Positions 1 to 6,872 of a DNA stretch of 38,119 nt are shown one piece after another; position 1 is the stretch's first letter, and each line of letters opens with the position of its first letter. The translations under genes were made by a program, and so were the position numbers. The notes beneath the pieces are model-generated. The model saw only the letters and a list, made by a program, of their open reading frames with translations. It was not told the origin of the DNA and ran no database searches. This DNA comes from JBDRHL01 sp043816955 (lineage in GTDB: Bacteria; Planctomycetota; Phycisphaerae; Sedimentisphaerales; CAYZTY01), in the NCBI GenBank assembly GCA_043816955.1, contig JBDRHL010000057.1, forward strand, positions 1-38,119, in the 5' to 3' direction.

Positions 1-1407
1 GGCTGAAATAGGTGAAATCACTTCTAAAGAAGCCCGTATAGAGCTATTTGAGTTGGTATCAGTGTAATTACTGCCCCATTTGGCTTTAACCGCCTTATCC
101 GTCACAGAGTCTTCTCTAATCGGACAGAGACGGATTTTAACAAGAAATGGCTCAGGATATTCATCAGCTAATCGAACAACAGCAGTGCCGACAGGCAAAG
201 TATTCAAAGACTGCTTTTGCTCATCTGTGAGGTTCATTGCCCCGGAGATTTCCTGTACATCGGAGCGAAGCTTTTGGCTCAAAGCTATTGTCGCATAAGA
301 ATTGGCAAATGCTACTTTACTCAAAAGCGATGCAGATTGATCAACAAAGATATAGCCCATGCCATACTGCCTTACCATTCTGATGGAAGTTTCAAGAATT
401 GATTCCTTTGACTCCGATGACTTCTTCAATAACAGGTTGTGGGCCTCTTCAAGAATGATTACATTGGTAAGCTTATCCTGCGGGCCCTGTGCGAGACGGT
501 AGCGGTACAGATACAAGGTAAGGGATTCTGAGAACATCACTCTATCTGAAGAACTGGATAAACCGTCCATCTCAAGAACCGCGTTGCAATTGAGGAGTTC
601 TGCAACGTGACTGTTATCCTGGGTATTGAGAACTGCTCCAAATTCGCCGTATGTCATCGCCAACAGTATTCTCTCTGCCGAGGCCTGCCACATCGCAGCT
701 CTGCCTTTGAGCTTAACGGTTTTCAGCCAAATAAGTAACTCATGGATAGTCGGCCATCGGGTTTGCTGCTTATCGAATATCCCGGCCTCGCGGTACAAAT
801 GATCAAGTCCCGCAACAAGCAAACTGATAACACCCTCACCGCCGAGATAGGCACCGGCGATTACATCGACAATAAGCTTGATCCAGATATGAGGTTCACA
901 GCCGGCAGGCGGTATCAGAGGATTGAACCGCAATGGTGAAACATTCCTGCCAACGGTATAAACATGAAGGTTTGGATACAGCGTCATCAGATCCCGATAC
1001 CCTCGTTTCCAATCCAGGGCAAGTACCTTAATGCCCCGGGACATTATCCCCTGCATAAGCATAAATGTTAGATTGGTTTTTCCCGATCCGCTCCTTCCGG
1101 CTACAAGTATATGCTCCTTAAGACGCTGGCTCTTAAGGCAAAACGGGTACAGCTTCTCAGTTGCATAGGAAATAGATCCAAGTTCAATATCGCCGGATAT
1201 GGCAAACTTTTTTGGCGGCGGCAGAAACGGCGAGCGGTCAAGCTCGTAGTTTGTACCAAGATGTTTAGCCGCCAATAGTTCCAGAGTTTGCTCTATATCT
1301 GCCTTGCCGCCTGCATCAGATTCAGCTAAATAGGCTCTCCATAGGCGATCTATCTTTGTGCCCATAACAGGCTTCAACTTGCGGCACAACTCCTGTACTC
1401 GCTGCAT
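1..1407 (-). CDS. HerA/DUF87-type conjugation ATPase, C-terminus outside window
   Basis: The frame is open from an ATG at 1407 to the window edge (469 codons, no stop), so the C-terminus is missing. Walker A (GRSGSGKTN) lies near residue 105 and Walker B (VIILEEAHN) near residue 320. The segment after it, with IRMVRQYGMG and VDQSASLL, resembles the HerA/DUF87 and VirB4/TraC groups of hexameric ATPases. Known members pump DNA or energise secretion in conjugation. The start codon overlaps the stop of the upstream gene by one base (TGATG), so translation is probably coupled. Together with the nearby Replic_Relax gene, this suggests a DNA-transfer motor of an integrative element. A chromosomal HerA-NurA helicase is the alternative, but no NurA is visible. 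Confidence 0.85.
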   Translation of the reverse strand, partial: MQRVQELCRKLKPVMGTKIDRLWRAYLAESDAGGKADIEQTLELLAAKHLGTNYELDRSPFLPPPKKFAISGDIELGSISYATEKLYPFCLKSQRLKEHILVAGRSGSGKTNLTFMLMQGIMSRGIKVLALDWKRGYRDLMTLYPNLHVYTVGRNVSPLRFNPLIPPAGCEPHIWIKLIVDVIAGAYLGGEGVISLLVAGLDHLYREAGIFDKQQTRWPTIHELLIWLKTVKLKGRAAMWQASAERILLAMTYGEFGAVLNTQDNSHVAELLNCNAVLEMDGLSSSSDRVMFSESLTLYLYRYRLAQGPQDKLTNVIILEEAHNLLLKKSSESKESILETSIRMVRQYGMGYIFVDQSASLLSKVAFANSYATIALSQKLRSDVQEISGAMNLTDEQKQSLNTLPVGTAVVRLADEYPEPFLVKIRLCPIREDSVTDKAVKAKWGSNYTDTNSNSSIRASLEVISPISA

Positions 1408-2021
1408 CAAGGCTCATCACCTTCCAGACCATCCAATATCGCCAGCTTCCTGTATGAGGAAAGATAGCTCTGTGCCTGTTCCGGCAGCAGTAATTTCAGT
1501 TTTGAAACGTCAGCCCATAGGCTCCTGCGTTCATCCCGCTGCGATTCATAGAATTCCCGAAGGCTCTTGCTGAGGCTATAGGCCTCTCGACTGCTCATGC
1601 TGACCCCGCCGCGGTCAGCCTCAACAGAAAAAATTGAATTCATCGCATAACACTTGCCCAACTCGATCTGGTACATGTTTTTTTCATAAATCTGGTATCT
1701 GTCCCTTATCTGGCTGATCACATCATCGAGACCAAGTTTTGAGGTGTGCTTCTTATCGGTAATGATTGCTATCTCCATATCGGATTTTGGTGCAGCGAAG
1801 TAGCCTCTGCTGATGATATCCTCTACTGTTGGCTGCCTGGGCCAGTTGTTTTTAGGCACTATATCAGAGGTGAAGTCATAGCCAGCAGATTCGCCAAAAT
1901 ATGAAGATTTAGAGCTTCTGTTAGGGATGTCATAAGTAAGAAATTTTCCTGACTGATAAAAATACGGTACATACCGGCCTTCAAAAACCGGCCCCTTTGA
2001 AACAGCTAAGTGTTCGTCCAT
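1407..2021 (-). CDS. Conserved-looking protein coupled to the HerA-like ATPase
   Basis: This is a 204-residue soluble protein that I do not recognise. It has no membrane segment or signal peptide. The N-terminal half is rich in aromatic residues (GRYVPYFYQSGKFLTYDI) and the C-terminal half is predicted helical and charged. The ATG is preceded by a clear SD, AAAGGTGG, five bases upstream. Its stop overlaps the start of the HerA-like ATPase, so it is probably an accessory or adaptor subunit of that motor; that role is inferred from position only. Confidence 0.75.
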   Translation of the reverse strand: MDEHLAVSKGPVFEGRYVPYFYQSGKFLTYDIPNRSSKSSYFGESAGYDFTSDIVPKNNWPRQPTVEDIISRGYFAAPKSDMEIAIITDKKHTSKLGLDDVISQIRDRYQIYEKNMYQIELGKCYAMNSIFSVEADRGGVSMSSREAYSLSKSLREFYESQRDERRSLWADVSKLKLLLPEQAQSYLSSYRKLAILDGLEGDEP

Positions 2022-2054
2022 TTTACCACCTTTAAAATCATTCCTTTTCGGTAG

Positions 2055-2073
2055 TAAATACGGCTGAGTATTT
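2055..2073 (-). promoter_or_regulatory. Short hairpin upstream of the 1407-2021 gene
   Basis: AAATAC (2056-2061) pairs with GTATTT (2068-2073) around a six-base loop. It is weaker than the hairpins in front of the genes further upstream, but it sits in the same kind of position, between the previous gene and the SD. Confidence 0.3.
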
Positions 2074-2209
2074 AAATCTTCCGGTTTTAGTTGCTACTGA
2101 CCGGTAAATAAGACGGCAAGTTTATACGGAAAGCTGAAAGCCAGGTATCCAGCGGATTTGCAAAAAATTTATAAAGCAGTTATTTCTTCCCTTACGCCGG
2201 TGATCTATT

Positions 2210-2383
2210 ATGCGAAAATTCAAAGAACGGTTATTGCGGATCATGCAGCAGAGATCCAATGAAAAAGTAGCCATGCTGTCTAAGGAATACCTGAGGGCAA
2301 GACCAGAAGAAAAAGAAGCAATCATGGCCGGCATCGAGATTGAAAAGTGGCTCAGTGAAGTTTGTGACTACTGCCTGAACTAA
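2210..2383 (+). CDS. Small charged protein (57 aa), hypothetical
   Basis: The ORF runs ATG to TAA and encodes 57 residues starting MRKFKERLLRIMQQRSNEKV. It is rich in Lys, Arg and Glu, predicted helical, and ends with two cysteines (VCDYCLN). A GGTGAT stretch five bases before the ATG can serve as a weak SD. It is the only plus-strand gene in the left region and sits between two minus-strand genes. The composition looks protein-like and the opposite-strand frame does not. It could be a small regulator or antitoxin-sized protein, but nothing in the sequence shows that. Confidence 0.5.
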   Translation: MRKFKERLLRIMQQRSNEKVAMLSKEYLRARPEEKEAIMAGIEIEKWLSEVCDYCLN

Positions 2384-2389
2384 TGCGTG

Positions 2390-2683
2390 TTATACTATAC
2401 TCCCAGATAGCTCAGGATATTTCTCCTCTCTTCTGAGTTCTTCAAGCCTGGCTTTCATAGAAGCACAAAACCACTCAATGCAATCTAAACCTTTTACTCT
2501 TTGGCTTTGCTCTGTGCCGAGATACCTGTATGTCGCTGCCGTCATTTCCCACCATTGGTTAAAACAACTCATTAAGGTCTCCTGGAGTTCCTTTATGTAT
2601 ACACTGCAATCCGTTGGCGGCTTGATTGCTCTAAAGACTTCCTGACTGTTTTCTCCTTCAGCTGTCCTTTTGTCGGTTCTCAT
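2390..2683 (-). CDS. Hypothetical 97-aa protein of the hairpin operon
   Basis: The product begins MRTDKRTAEGENSQEVFRAI. The frame is open further upstream, but I chose the ATG at 2683 because GAGAGG lies six bases before it and because a hairpin (2711-2746) occupies the upstream stretch, as for the neighbouring genes. The protein is mainly helical with a Trp- and Cys-containing central part (FNQWWEM, EWFCASMKARL). I do not recognise a family. It lies third from the end of the minus-strand operon, before the 1407-2021 gene. Confidence 0.65.
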   Translation of the reverse strand: MRTDKRTAEGENSQEVFRAIKPPTDCSVYIKELQETLMSCFNQWWEMTAATYRYLGTEQSQRVKGLDCIEWFCASMKARLEELRREEKYPELSGSIV

Positions 2684-2710
2684 TTTTGTCCTCTCGTCGA
2701 GCCGCTCTAC

Positions 2711-2746
2711 ATGGCGGTTCGCTGCGTAAATGCTGTGAACTGCCAT
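2711..2746 (-). promoter_or_regulatory. Leader hairpin of the 2390-2683 gene
   Basis: ATGGCGGTTC (2711-2720) pairs with GAACTGCCAT (2737-2746) with one mismatch and a 16-base loop. It ends 28 bases before the start codon and shares its arm sequence with the hairpin at 3076-3107. Confidence 0.7.
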
Positions 2747-2758
2747 AATCAAAACATT

Positions 2759-3046
2759 CTATTCGCTGCTTAAAGGTTTGAGTAAATTAAAGCACCGCAT
2801 ACAGCGAAGCTGCTCTTCTTCATAAGCCATTGAAATAAGAAAACTCATACCACAGCTTTTACAGGTAATTATGCCAGCACTGCTGCATATTACTTTACCA
2901 TCTTCGCTTTCAAAAGGTATCGATTCAAAAGCCCCGACAGGCCGGAATTCGTTAAGCTGCAAGTCCGCAAAATACTGCTTGCCTTCAAAAAGCACTACCG
3001 GCAGTACCCTATAGCCCAATCGAGGGATACTTGTTGTTTTTTCCAT
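2759..3046 (-). CDS. Zinc-ribbon protein, paralogue of the 6516-6800 product
   Basis: This 95-residue protein has two parts. The N-terminal half carries a VLPVVLFEGKQYFADLQLNE segment followed by an FESIPFESEDG segment. The C-terminal half has a CKSC pair and an RCMRC pair about 25 residues apart, the four ligands of a zinc ribbon. A second protein in the same operon (6516-6800) matches it closely over almost the whole length, so the two arose by duplication. The start is fixed by CCGGAG upstream and by the leader hairpin at 3076-3107. The function is not recognised; a small nucleic-acid-binding or protein-docking role would fit the ribbon. Confidence 0.8.
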   Translation of the reverse strand: MEKTTSIPRLGYRVLPVVLFEGKQYFADLQLNEFRPVGAFESIPFESEDGKVICSSAGIITCKSCGMSFLISMAYEEEQLRCMRCFNLLKPLSSE

Positions 3047-3075
3047 TTTTACACACTCCGGCCAAACCGCTCTTT

Positions 3076-3107
3076 ATGGCGGTTCGCCCAATTAAACGAA
3101 CCGCCAT
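3076..3107 (-). promoter_or_regulatory. Perfect leader hairpin of the 2759-3046 gene
   Basis: ATGGCGGTTCG (3076-3086) and CGAACCGCCAT (3097-3107) form a perfect 11-bp stem with a 10-base loop. The stem begins directly after the stop codon of the upstream gene. There is no T-run, so it is not an intrinsic terminator. Between stem and start the minus strand carries AGAGCGGTTTGGCCGGAG, a box that recurs before the genes at 4591 and 6800. Confidence 0.8.
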
Positions 3108-3308
3108 TTATTCAACATTCAATTCCCGTCTGCATTCGCTGCATAATCCTTCTTTCATTATTTCGTCCGGCTTGTAAGTCATGCAGTAGCTGCAGTAATG
3201 TTTCATATACTCAAGGCACTCGGTGCACATTTCAAATTCTTTGCCGCTTTTGAGTTTAGCGAGGCATTCATCGCATAAGGGATTTGTTTCATCCGCTGAC
3301 AAACACAT
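3108..3308 (-). CDS. Small cysteine-rich zinc-binding protein (66 aa)
   Basis: The 66-residue product carries repeated Cys pairs: CDEC, CTEC, CSYC and CSEC, plus a further Cys near the N-terminus. This is enough to bind two zinc ions in a compact double zinc-finger fold. CTGGAGG lies seven to eight bases before the ATG, and a perfect hairpin (3330-3359) lies upstream. Its stop codon touches the next gene's leader hairpin. A nucleic-acid- or protein-binding accessory factor is the natural guess; no named family is recognised. Confidence 0.75.
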   Translation of the reverse strand: MCLSADETNPLCDECLAKLKSGKEFEMCTECLEYMKHYCSYCMTYKPDEIMKEGLCSECRRELNVE

Positions 3309-3329
3309 TTTTATTCCTCCAGGCCAATG

Positions 3330-3359
3330 AAATGGCTCTCCGTATCAAGAGAGCCATTT
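3330..3359 (-). promoter_or_regulatory. Perfect leader hairpin of the 3108-3308 gene
   Basis: AAATGGCTCTC (3330-3340) and GAGAGCCATTT (3349-3359) pair over 11 bp with an 8-base loop. On the minus strand it is followed by TTGGCCTGGAGG and the start codon. It has no T-tract. Confidence 0.8.
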
Positions 3360-3373
3360 TCGAGATATAAAGT

Positions 3374-4237
3374 TCAGCCTGTTTTCTTTTCATCGAATTT
3401 TACCATTTCTTCGGTCAACTGTGTGATGGGAGTCTTAAGAATCTTTTGTGCCTTGTTTTGAAGCCATGCGTCAATCTGAGGTTTTAACCTGCTGCCGGCG
3501 GTACTTACATAATTGGTTACCGCATTGTAAAAATCCCACCTGCTGACTCTGTCCTGGTCATCGCACTTGAGCCTTGAGAGGATTTCCTGTACGTATTTTT
3601 TCTTCTTGAACAGTGCTTTTGTCAAAAGTTTCAGGGCCTGCCATTCGACACTATCCTTCATGCAGATACTGACCATGTTTGCCAGTTTGTCATCGCTTGC
3701 GATGATGTCCTTGATTATCTTGTCGATAAGTGCTTCAACAGTTACCTTCAGTTCCTCGGTATACTTGACCCTTCTGGATTTTACGATGTCACTTACAATC
3801 ATACCATTGGAGCAGGCCAATCTGGTAACACGTGCCGATATCACCAGGCCAGCAACCTGACTGTAATCTGAAACGACCCTTATCCCTGTGGTAAAGCTTT
3901 CTCCGACCTCGGTTAGCTCCATCTTAGAATCCGGGAAGTCATAATCAATCTGTATGCCGTGCCTGGATTTTTTTAGTTGTGCCGTTGCCCTGATGTTCAG
4001 GCTTGTTATCGCTTCTATGAGTTTTTCCGTTGCATATCTGTGCTGGATTACCATATAGCTTTTGGGAGCAAGGCAAGCCAGTTCGTTCCTATCAACGTTC
4101 CATATCCCCATATATCTTTTGCTCAGGTAATCCTCTTGTCCTTCCTTGACGATGTGGACGTCCCGCATCTCGGCCCTGTCAAAACTTATTGCCGCATTTT
4201 TCAACTCGGCCAAACCGATATTTATTTCTTCAGCCAT
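3374..4237 (-). CDS. DUF932-like plasmid/phage-related protein
   Basis: This 287-residue soluble protein has the features of the DUF932 (phage/plasmid-related) family: an N-terminal part with a WNVDRNELACLAPKSYMVIQHR segment, a central FTTGIRVVSDYSQ stretch and a TRLACSNGMIV signature near the middle. Members are common on conjugative and phage-like elements and are of unknown biochemical function. The frame could start 25 codons earlier, but the ATG at 4237 has GAAGGTG six bases upstream and the intervening stretch forms the leader hairpin at 4268-4304. It is the largest gene of the hairpin operon. Confidence 0.8.
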   Translation of the reverse strand: MAEEINIGLAELKNAAISFDRAEMRDVHIVKEGQEDYLSKRYMGIWNVDRNELACLAPKSYMVIQHRYATEKLIEAITSLNIRATAQLKKSRHGIQIDYDFPDSKMELTEVGESFTTGIRVVSDYSQVAGLVISARVTRLACSNGMIVSDIVKSRRVKYTEELKVTVEALIDKIIKDIIASDDKLANMVSICMKDSVEWQALKLLTKALFKKKKYVQEILSRLKCDDQDRVSRWDFYNAVTNYVSTAGSRLKPQIDAWLQNKAQKILKTPITQLTEEMVKFDEKKTG

Positions 4238-4267
4238 TTTTTCACCTTCAGACCTTCCGTCAAATGC

Positions 4268-4304
4268 GAAAGGCCTTCTTCTCAATCCAGAGAAGAAGCC
4301 TTTC
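4268..4304 (-). promoter_or_regulatory. Leader hairpin of the DUF932-like gene
   Basis: GAAAGGCCTTCTTCTC (4268-4283) pairs with GAGAAGAAGCCTTTC (4290-4304) as a 15-bp stem with a single bulged base and a 6-base loop. It ends about 30 bases before the start codon. Confidence 0.8.
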
Positions 4305-4312
4305 TTAAACAA

Positions 4313-4591
4313 TCACAATTTATCAAGGTCAATGATAACACCTTGTTTGATGTAGATTGCATGCTTTCGGTGCAGCCTCCGGAAATCTTCCGGAAAAAAC
4401 AGCCCATTCGTTATGGGTACCGCAGTTGATTGTTTTTTCTCTGCCATTTTTATTTTCCAAAGCCGCGATTGATTTTCTCCTGTTGCTGTTTTTGTCAAGT
4501 TATTCGAAGGGCATGCGGCACATACACCATAATGGTCGGGATTGTCGCTCATCACAATTACCTTTCTGCACACAACACAAATCAAGCTCAT
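4313..4591 (-). CDS. Hypothetical protein with N-terminal zinc-knuckle-like cysteines (92 aa)
   Basis: The product starts MSLICVVCRKVIV and contains CVVC and CAAC pairs in the first 30 residues, consistent with one small zinc site. The C-terminal half (LFFPEDFRRLHRKHAIYIKQ) is basic and has no recognised domain. I chose the ATG at 4591 because GGAGG lies eight bases upstream; the start six codons earlier (TTG) would lack an SD. A leader hairpin precedes it, followed by the recurring AGAGCGGTTTGGCTGGAG box. Confidence 0.7.
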   Translation of the reverse strand: MSLICVVCRKVIVMSDNPDHYGVCAACPSNNLTKTATGENQSRLWKIKMAEKKQSTAVPITNGLFFPEDFRRLHRKHAIYIKQGVIIDLDKL

Positions 4592-4618
4592 CTTCGTTCC
4601 TCCAGCCAAACCGCTCTG

Positions 4619-4652
4619 TGGCAGTTCGCACCATGACTATTGCGAACTGGCA
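4619..4652 (-). promoter_or_regulatory. Leader hairpin of the 4313-4591 gene
   Basis: GCGAACTG pairs with CAGTTCGC over 8 bp, extended by two more pairs after a mismatch, with a 12-base loop. The arms belong to the same GTTCG/CGAAC group as the hairpins at 2711, 3076 and 6825. Confidence 0.7.
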
Positions 4653-4711
4653 TTCTCATCTGAGCCATCGCTATGATTCAAAATTTATGGAAGACCGTTT
4701 AATAAAAACGG

Positions 4712-4999
4712 TCATTCCATCATAGAAATCTCTTCGGCAATGTCTCCATTAGAGCCTTCTTTCTGCTTTTCGATAATCTTATCGAAAACCTTCTGAAGGC
4801 AGTAGATAGCCAGCGGTATCTCGTTTCTGCTGAACGAGCCCGAAGACTGCCAGTTGCCGTCTTTGTCCTTGTACCTTCTCTGAACCGTTGCCTTTAACAG
4901 GGTGACGGTTTTACCCTTTATCTGCACATTGTTCTCCCACAAAGCCGCTGAAACCTGACCGGCTTGCCACTTGGCTATTGGCGATTGCTGTCCATTCAT
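4712..4999 (-). CDS. Conserved-looking small protein (95 aa), hypothetical
   Basis: The product begins MNGQQSPIAKWQAGQVSAAL and continues with an NVQIKGKTVTLLKATVQRRY segment, then a helical region (FSRNEIPLAIYCLQKVFDKI) and an acidic tail. The alternation of beta strands and a terminal helix suggests a compact ssDNA- or partner-binding fold, but this is a guess. The ATG at 4999 is favoured because GAGGT lies eight bases upstream, whereas the ATG at 5023 has no SD and lies close to the leader hairpin (5033-5068). Confidence 0.75.
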   Translation of the reverse strand: MNGQQSPIAKWQAGQVSAALWENNVQIKGKTVTLLKATVQRRYKDKDGNWQSSGSFSRNEIPLAIYCLQKVFDKIIEKQKEGSNGDIAEEISMME

Positions 5000-5032
5000 T
5001 TTATTTACCTCGGTGTCCTTCATCTGATGTGA

Positions 5033-5068
5033 AAGACCCTCTTACCACCATTGTGTTAAGAGGGTCTT
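5033..5068 (-). promoter_or_regulatory. Perfect leader hairpin of the 4712-4999 gene
   Basis: AAGACCCTCTTA (5033-5044) and TAAGAGGGTCTT (5057-5068) form a perfect 12-bp stem with a 12-base loop. It has no T-run on either side. Confidence 0.8.
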
Positions 5069-5128
5069 GGCTGACTTATAAATTTTTCAGTAAGTAAGAT
5101 AAAAAAATCGCACTTTGCCAGGTGGGGG

Positions 5129-5183
5129 TTCAGGGGGCCGCAGGCCCCCTGAAGGTTGGAAGGCCGCCGGCTCGTCCGGCGGC
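5129..5183. repeat. Two adjacent GC-rich palindromes
   Basis: TTCAGGGGGCC (5129-5139) pairs perfectly with GGCCCCCTGAA (5143-5153) around a 3-base loop. GCCGCCGG (5163-5170) pairs with CCGGCGGC (5176-5183) around CTCGT. They lie in the gap between the 4712-4999 and 5222-5464 genes. On the minus strand a T-run follows only about 20 bases after the stem, so termination is possible but not convincing. Confidence 0.65.
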
Positions 5184-5221
5184 AATTCCCCCAACGCCGA
5201 AAGCGGAGCATGAAAGAAAGA

Positions 5222-5464
5222 TTACGATGATATGTTCGTGCGAACCTGTTCCATCAGCCTGATTTTTTCCATAGCCTGTTCAGCCTCAATAAGTGCGGCA
5301 AGCTCTTCTTTGATGACCATCTGCTCGTACCGGTTAAGACATTTATCCAGCTCAAACCAGGATATAAGGTCATCGACCGGCAGAATCTGGCCGAACTGGT
5401 CTGTAGGAAGTTTTCCCTGTTTGCGTATAAAGGCGACTATGTCATGCTTCTTATATATGTTCAT
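5222..5464 (-). CDS. Small helical protein (80 aa), paralogue of the 7106-7339 product
   Basis: The 80-residue product is mostly helical: MNIYKKHDIVAFIRKQGKLP, then a DLISWF segment and a Glu/Ala-rich helix (EELAALIEAEQAMEKIRLME). The protein encoded at 7106-7339 has the same layout and closely matching residues at MNxYK, LPTD, ISWF/MDWF and ALLIEAE, so the two are paralogues. The SD is GGAGAGG, six bases before the ATG, behind a perfect 12-bp hairpin. The function is unknown. The size and helix pattern would suit a small regulator. Confidence 0.7.
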   Translation of the reverse strand: MNIYKKHDIVAFIRKQGKLPTDQFGQILPVDDLISWFELDKCLNRYEQMVIKEELAALIEAEQAMEKIRLMEQVRTNISS

Positions 5465-5487
5465 TTTGACCTCTCCAGGTAATCAGA

Positions 5488-5525
5488 CTGCGTCGGTTCA
5501 CCTTCTCTATAGGGAACCGACGCAG
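5488..5525 (-). promoter_or_regulatory. Perfect leader hairpin of the 5222-5464 gene
   Basis: CTGCGTCGGTTC (5488-5499) and GAACCGACGCAG (5514-5525) pair over 12 bp with a 14-base loop. A second stem, GGAGTCGCT/AGCGACTCC at 5534-5556, covers the last codons and stop of the upstream gene. Confidence 0.8.
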
Positions 5526-5540
5526 CATAAAATGGAGTCG

Positions 5541-6116
5541 CTACTCCAGCGACTCCCAGAACTTCTTTGCCTTTTTCAGGCGTCTTTCCTTGCTTTGCTC
5601 TTCAAGCTCGGCAATCTCACGCTGTAAGCGTCTTAATCGCAGGAAACGCCTGGCAAGGCCGTGCATCTCGGCATCTACGATGTCATCTACGTCGAGAATA
5701 CCCCTCAAAACATGCTTTATGACCTCATACTTTGCTATTGTCTTTATATGGCTGCTGACAAGCCCTATCATAAGCCGCTCGTTGGCAAGCTCCTCTTTAA
5801 GCTTTTCTGCCTTATACAATGCCTTGTCAAAATGCACGTTCCTGTCAAAATCCACTGTCCCGAATGCACCCACCTCGATTGTACCGTCCTCATCAACGTC
5901 CCGCCTAATCCAGCCTTTGCGTGTCTTGACAGGTAAGGCCAATATCGGTGCAAACTCACTTTTCAGGTATATCCTCTCAACCTCCGCCGGGTCTATCAAG
6001 TCCTCGTCGTCGAGGTCGGCTATGCTGCCGTACCTGCTGCTGCGTTGTCTCTTTAGTAAAGGCGATACAGGCACCTCTACACCGTCAAACACTTCAAATC
6101 TTATTTTTTGTTTCAT
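5541..6116 (-). CDS. Hypothetical protein with charged C-terminal coiled coil (191 aa)
   Basis: The product starts MKQKIRFEVFDGVEVPVSPL. It has an acidic central segment (LDDEDLIDPAEVERIY) and a strongly charged helical C-terminus rich in Arg, Glu and Lys that probably forms a coiled coil. No family is recognised. The frame extends 66 codons further upstream, but that extension has a different composition and crosses the leader hairpin. The ATG at 6116 has GGAGG eight bases upstream, partly inside the stem base. The gene's own end forms a hairpin with the following bases. Confidence 0.7.
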   Translation of the reverse strand: MKQKIRFEVFDGVEVPVSPLLKRQRSSRYGSIADLDDEDLIDPAEVERIYLKSEFAPILALPVKTRKGWIRRDVDEDGTIEVGAFGTVDFDRNVHFDKALYKAEKLKEELANERLMIGLVSSHIKTIAKYEVIKHVLRGILDVDDIVDAEMHGLARRFLRLRRLQREIAELEEQSKERRLKKAKKFWESLE

Positions 6117-6128
6117 TTGAAACAACCT

Positions 6129-6159
6129 CCGTCTTTCGACAGACTTGTCCGAAAGACGG
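6129..6159 (-). promoter_or_regulatory. Leader hairpin abutting the SD of the 5541-6116 gene
   Basis: CCGTCTTTC (6129-6137) pairs with GAAAGACGG (6151-6159), and an inner 4-bp stem GACA/TGTC stacks on it with one bulged base. On the minus strand the 3' arm runs directly into the SD (GACGGAGG), so the stem could limit ribosome access. Confidence 0.8.
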
Positions 6160-6336
6160 GGGTAAAAGTAAGACGTGCAAGAGGGTCGAGGGTTCTGGCT
6201 GTGAAGAAGACTAATATTAAGTGTGTTCGCAAGAGTGCGAACATATAATACACGCTTCGCACACAGACAGGTTCTTGACGTTGGCGGTGAATTGCGAATT
6301 TTTGCCGTTAGCAATACCGCATTATATAGCTTTTGG

Positions 6337-6481
6337 CGGGTCTTTTTATTATCTACCTGGCCAAAGCGTTGGCCACAATAATCCCGCCGAAAGATTTATT
6401 TGCGGGTATTGCGTGGGGAAAATTCCTGATTGGCAAAGCTACAGAAGCTTTGTCAATCTACCTCGCAGCTTGCTGCGACAA
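6337..6481. repeat. Cluster of nested palindromes, possible oriT, origin or structured RNA
   Basis: A large arm pair GGCGGG...CCCGCC (with ATTAT/ATAAT inside) encloses TGGCCAA/TTGGCCA. It is followed by CAAAGCT/AGCTTTG (5-base loop) and TCGCAGC/GCTGCGA (2-base loop). Three stem-loops in under 150 bases without coding capacity suggest a structured DNA or RNA site. None is followed by a T-run in the right direction, which argues against intrinsic terminators. Confidence 0.55.
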
Positions 6482-6515
6482 CAAAAAAAATAAACTAACC
6501 ATTGTTTCTACGCTC

Positions 6516-6800
6516 TTAGTATAATGGCATAAGTTCACGGCTGAAACAGTTCATACACCGAAGTTCTTTTCCTTCATAAGCCTTTGAGATAATCGCACTC
6601 ATTTTGCAGCTTTTGCAGGTTACTACGCCCGTATTGCTGCTCATAATCAAACCTTCTTCGCTGTCAAAAGGTATTGACTCAAAACCCCGAACAGGTCTGA
6701 ACTCATTAAGCCTTAAATCCGCAAAATACTGCTCGCCCTTAAACAAAACTACAGGCAAAGCCCGTGGGCTGGTTTCATTTACATTTTTTCCTTTTTTCAT
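6516..6800 (-). CDS. Zinc-ribbon protein, paralogue of the 2759-3046 product
   Basis: This 94-residue protein matches the one at 2759-3046 along most of its length: a LPVVLFKGEQYFADLRLNEF segment, FESIPFDSEEG, and a zinc ribbon made of CKSC and RCMNC pairs. The first ten residues and the C-terminal tail differ. The start is supported by CCGGAG upstream and by a leader almost identical to that of its paralogue (AGAGCAGTTTAGCCGGAG), so gene and regulatory leader were duplicated together. The function is unknown. Confidence 0.8.
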   Translation of the reverse strand: MKKGKNVNETSPRALPVVLFKGEQYFADLRLNEFRPVRGFESIPFDSEEGLIMSSNTGVVTCKSCKMSAIISKAYEGKELRCMNCFSRELMPLY

Positions 6801-6824
6801 TTTTTCACACTCCGGCTAAACTGC

Positions 6825-6866
6825 TCTTTATGGCGGTTCGCCTGTGAAGGTATCGAACCGCTAAAG
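6825..6866 (-). promoter_or_regulatory. Leader hairpin of the 6516-6800 gene
   Basis: GCGGTTCG (6833-6840) and CGAACCGC (6854-6861) form the core 8-bp stem with a 13-base loop, and CTTT/AAAG add an outer pair of arms. The position and arms match the paralogous leader at 3076-3107. Confidence 0.75.
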
Positions 6867-6872
6867 GCAGAA

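Larger units (their letters stand above)
6117..6515. other. 399-base gap with dense palindromes
   Basis: No convincing gene lies here. Besides the leader hairpin at 6129-6159 it holds TGTTCGC/GCGAACA around 6225-6244, a TATAAT-like hexamer on each strand (near 6245 on plus, near 6323 on minus) without good -35 partners, and the palindrome cluster at 6337-6481. A plus-strand frame at 6333-6524 is open but lacks an SD. Confidence 0.6.

Noticed and set aside
3076..5525. Hairpins read as Rho-independent terminators
   Set aside because: None is followed by a T-run in the direction of transcription, and each is followed within a few dozen bases by an SD and a gene.
6425..6445. Further sigma-54-like site (TTGGCAAAG)
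   Set aside because: The -12 GC element is missing at the required distance.
6333..6524. Plus-strand frame encoding a hydrophobic 63-residue peptide
   Set aside because: The start is TTG without an SD, a stop lies two codons upstream, it runs into the end of the minus-strand zinc-ribbon gene, and the sequence is dominated by palindromes.
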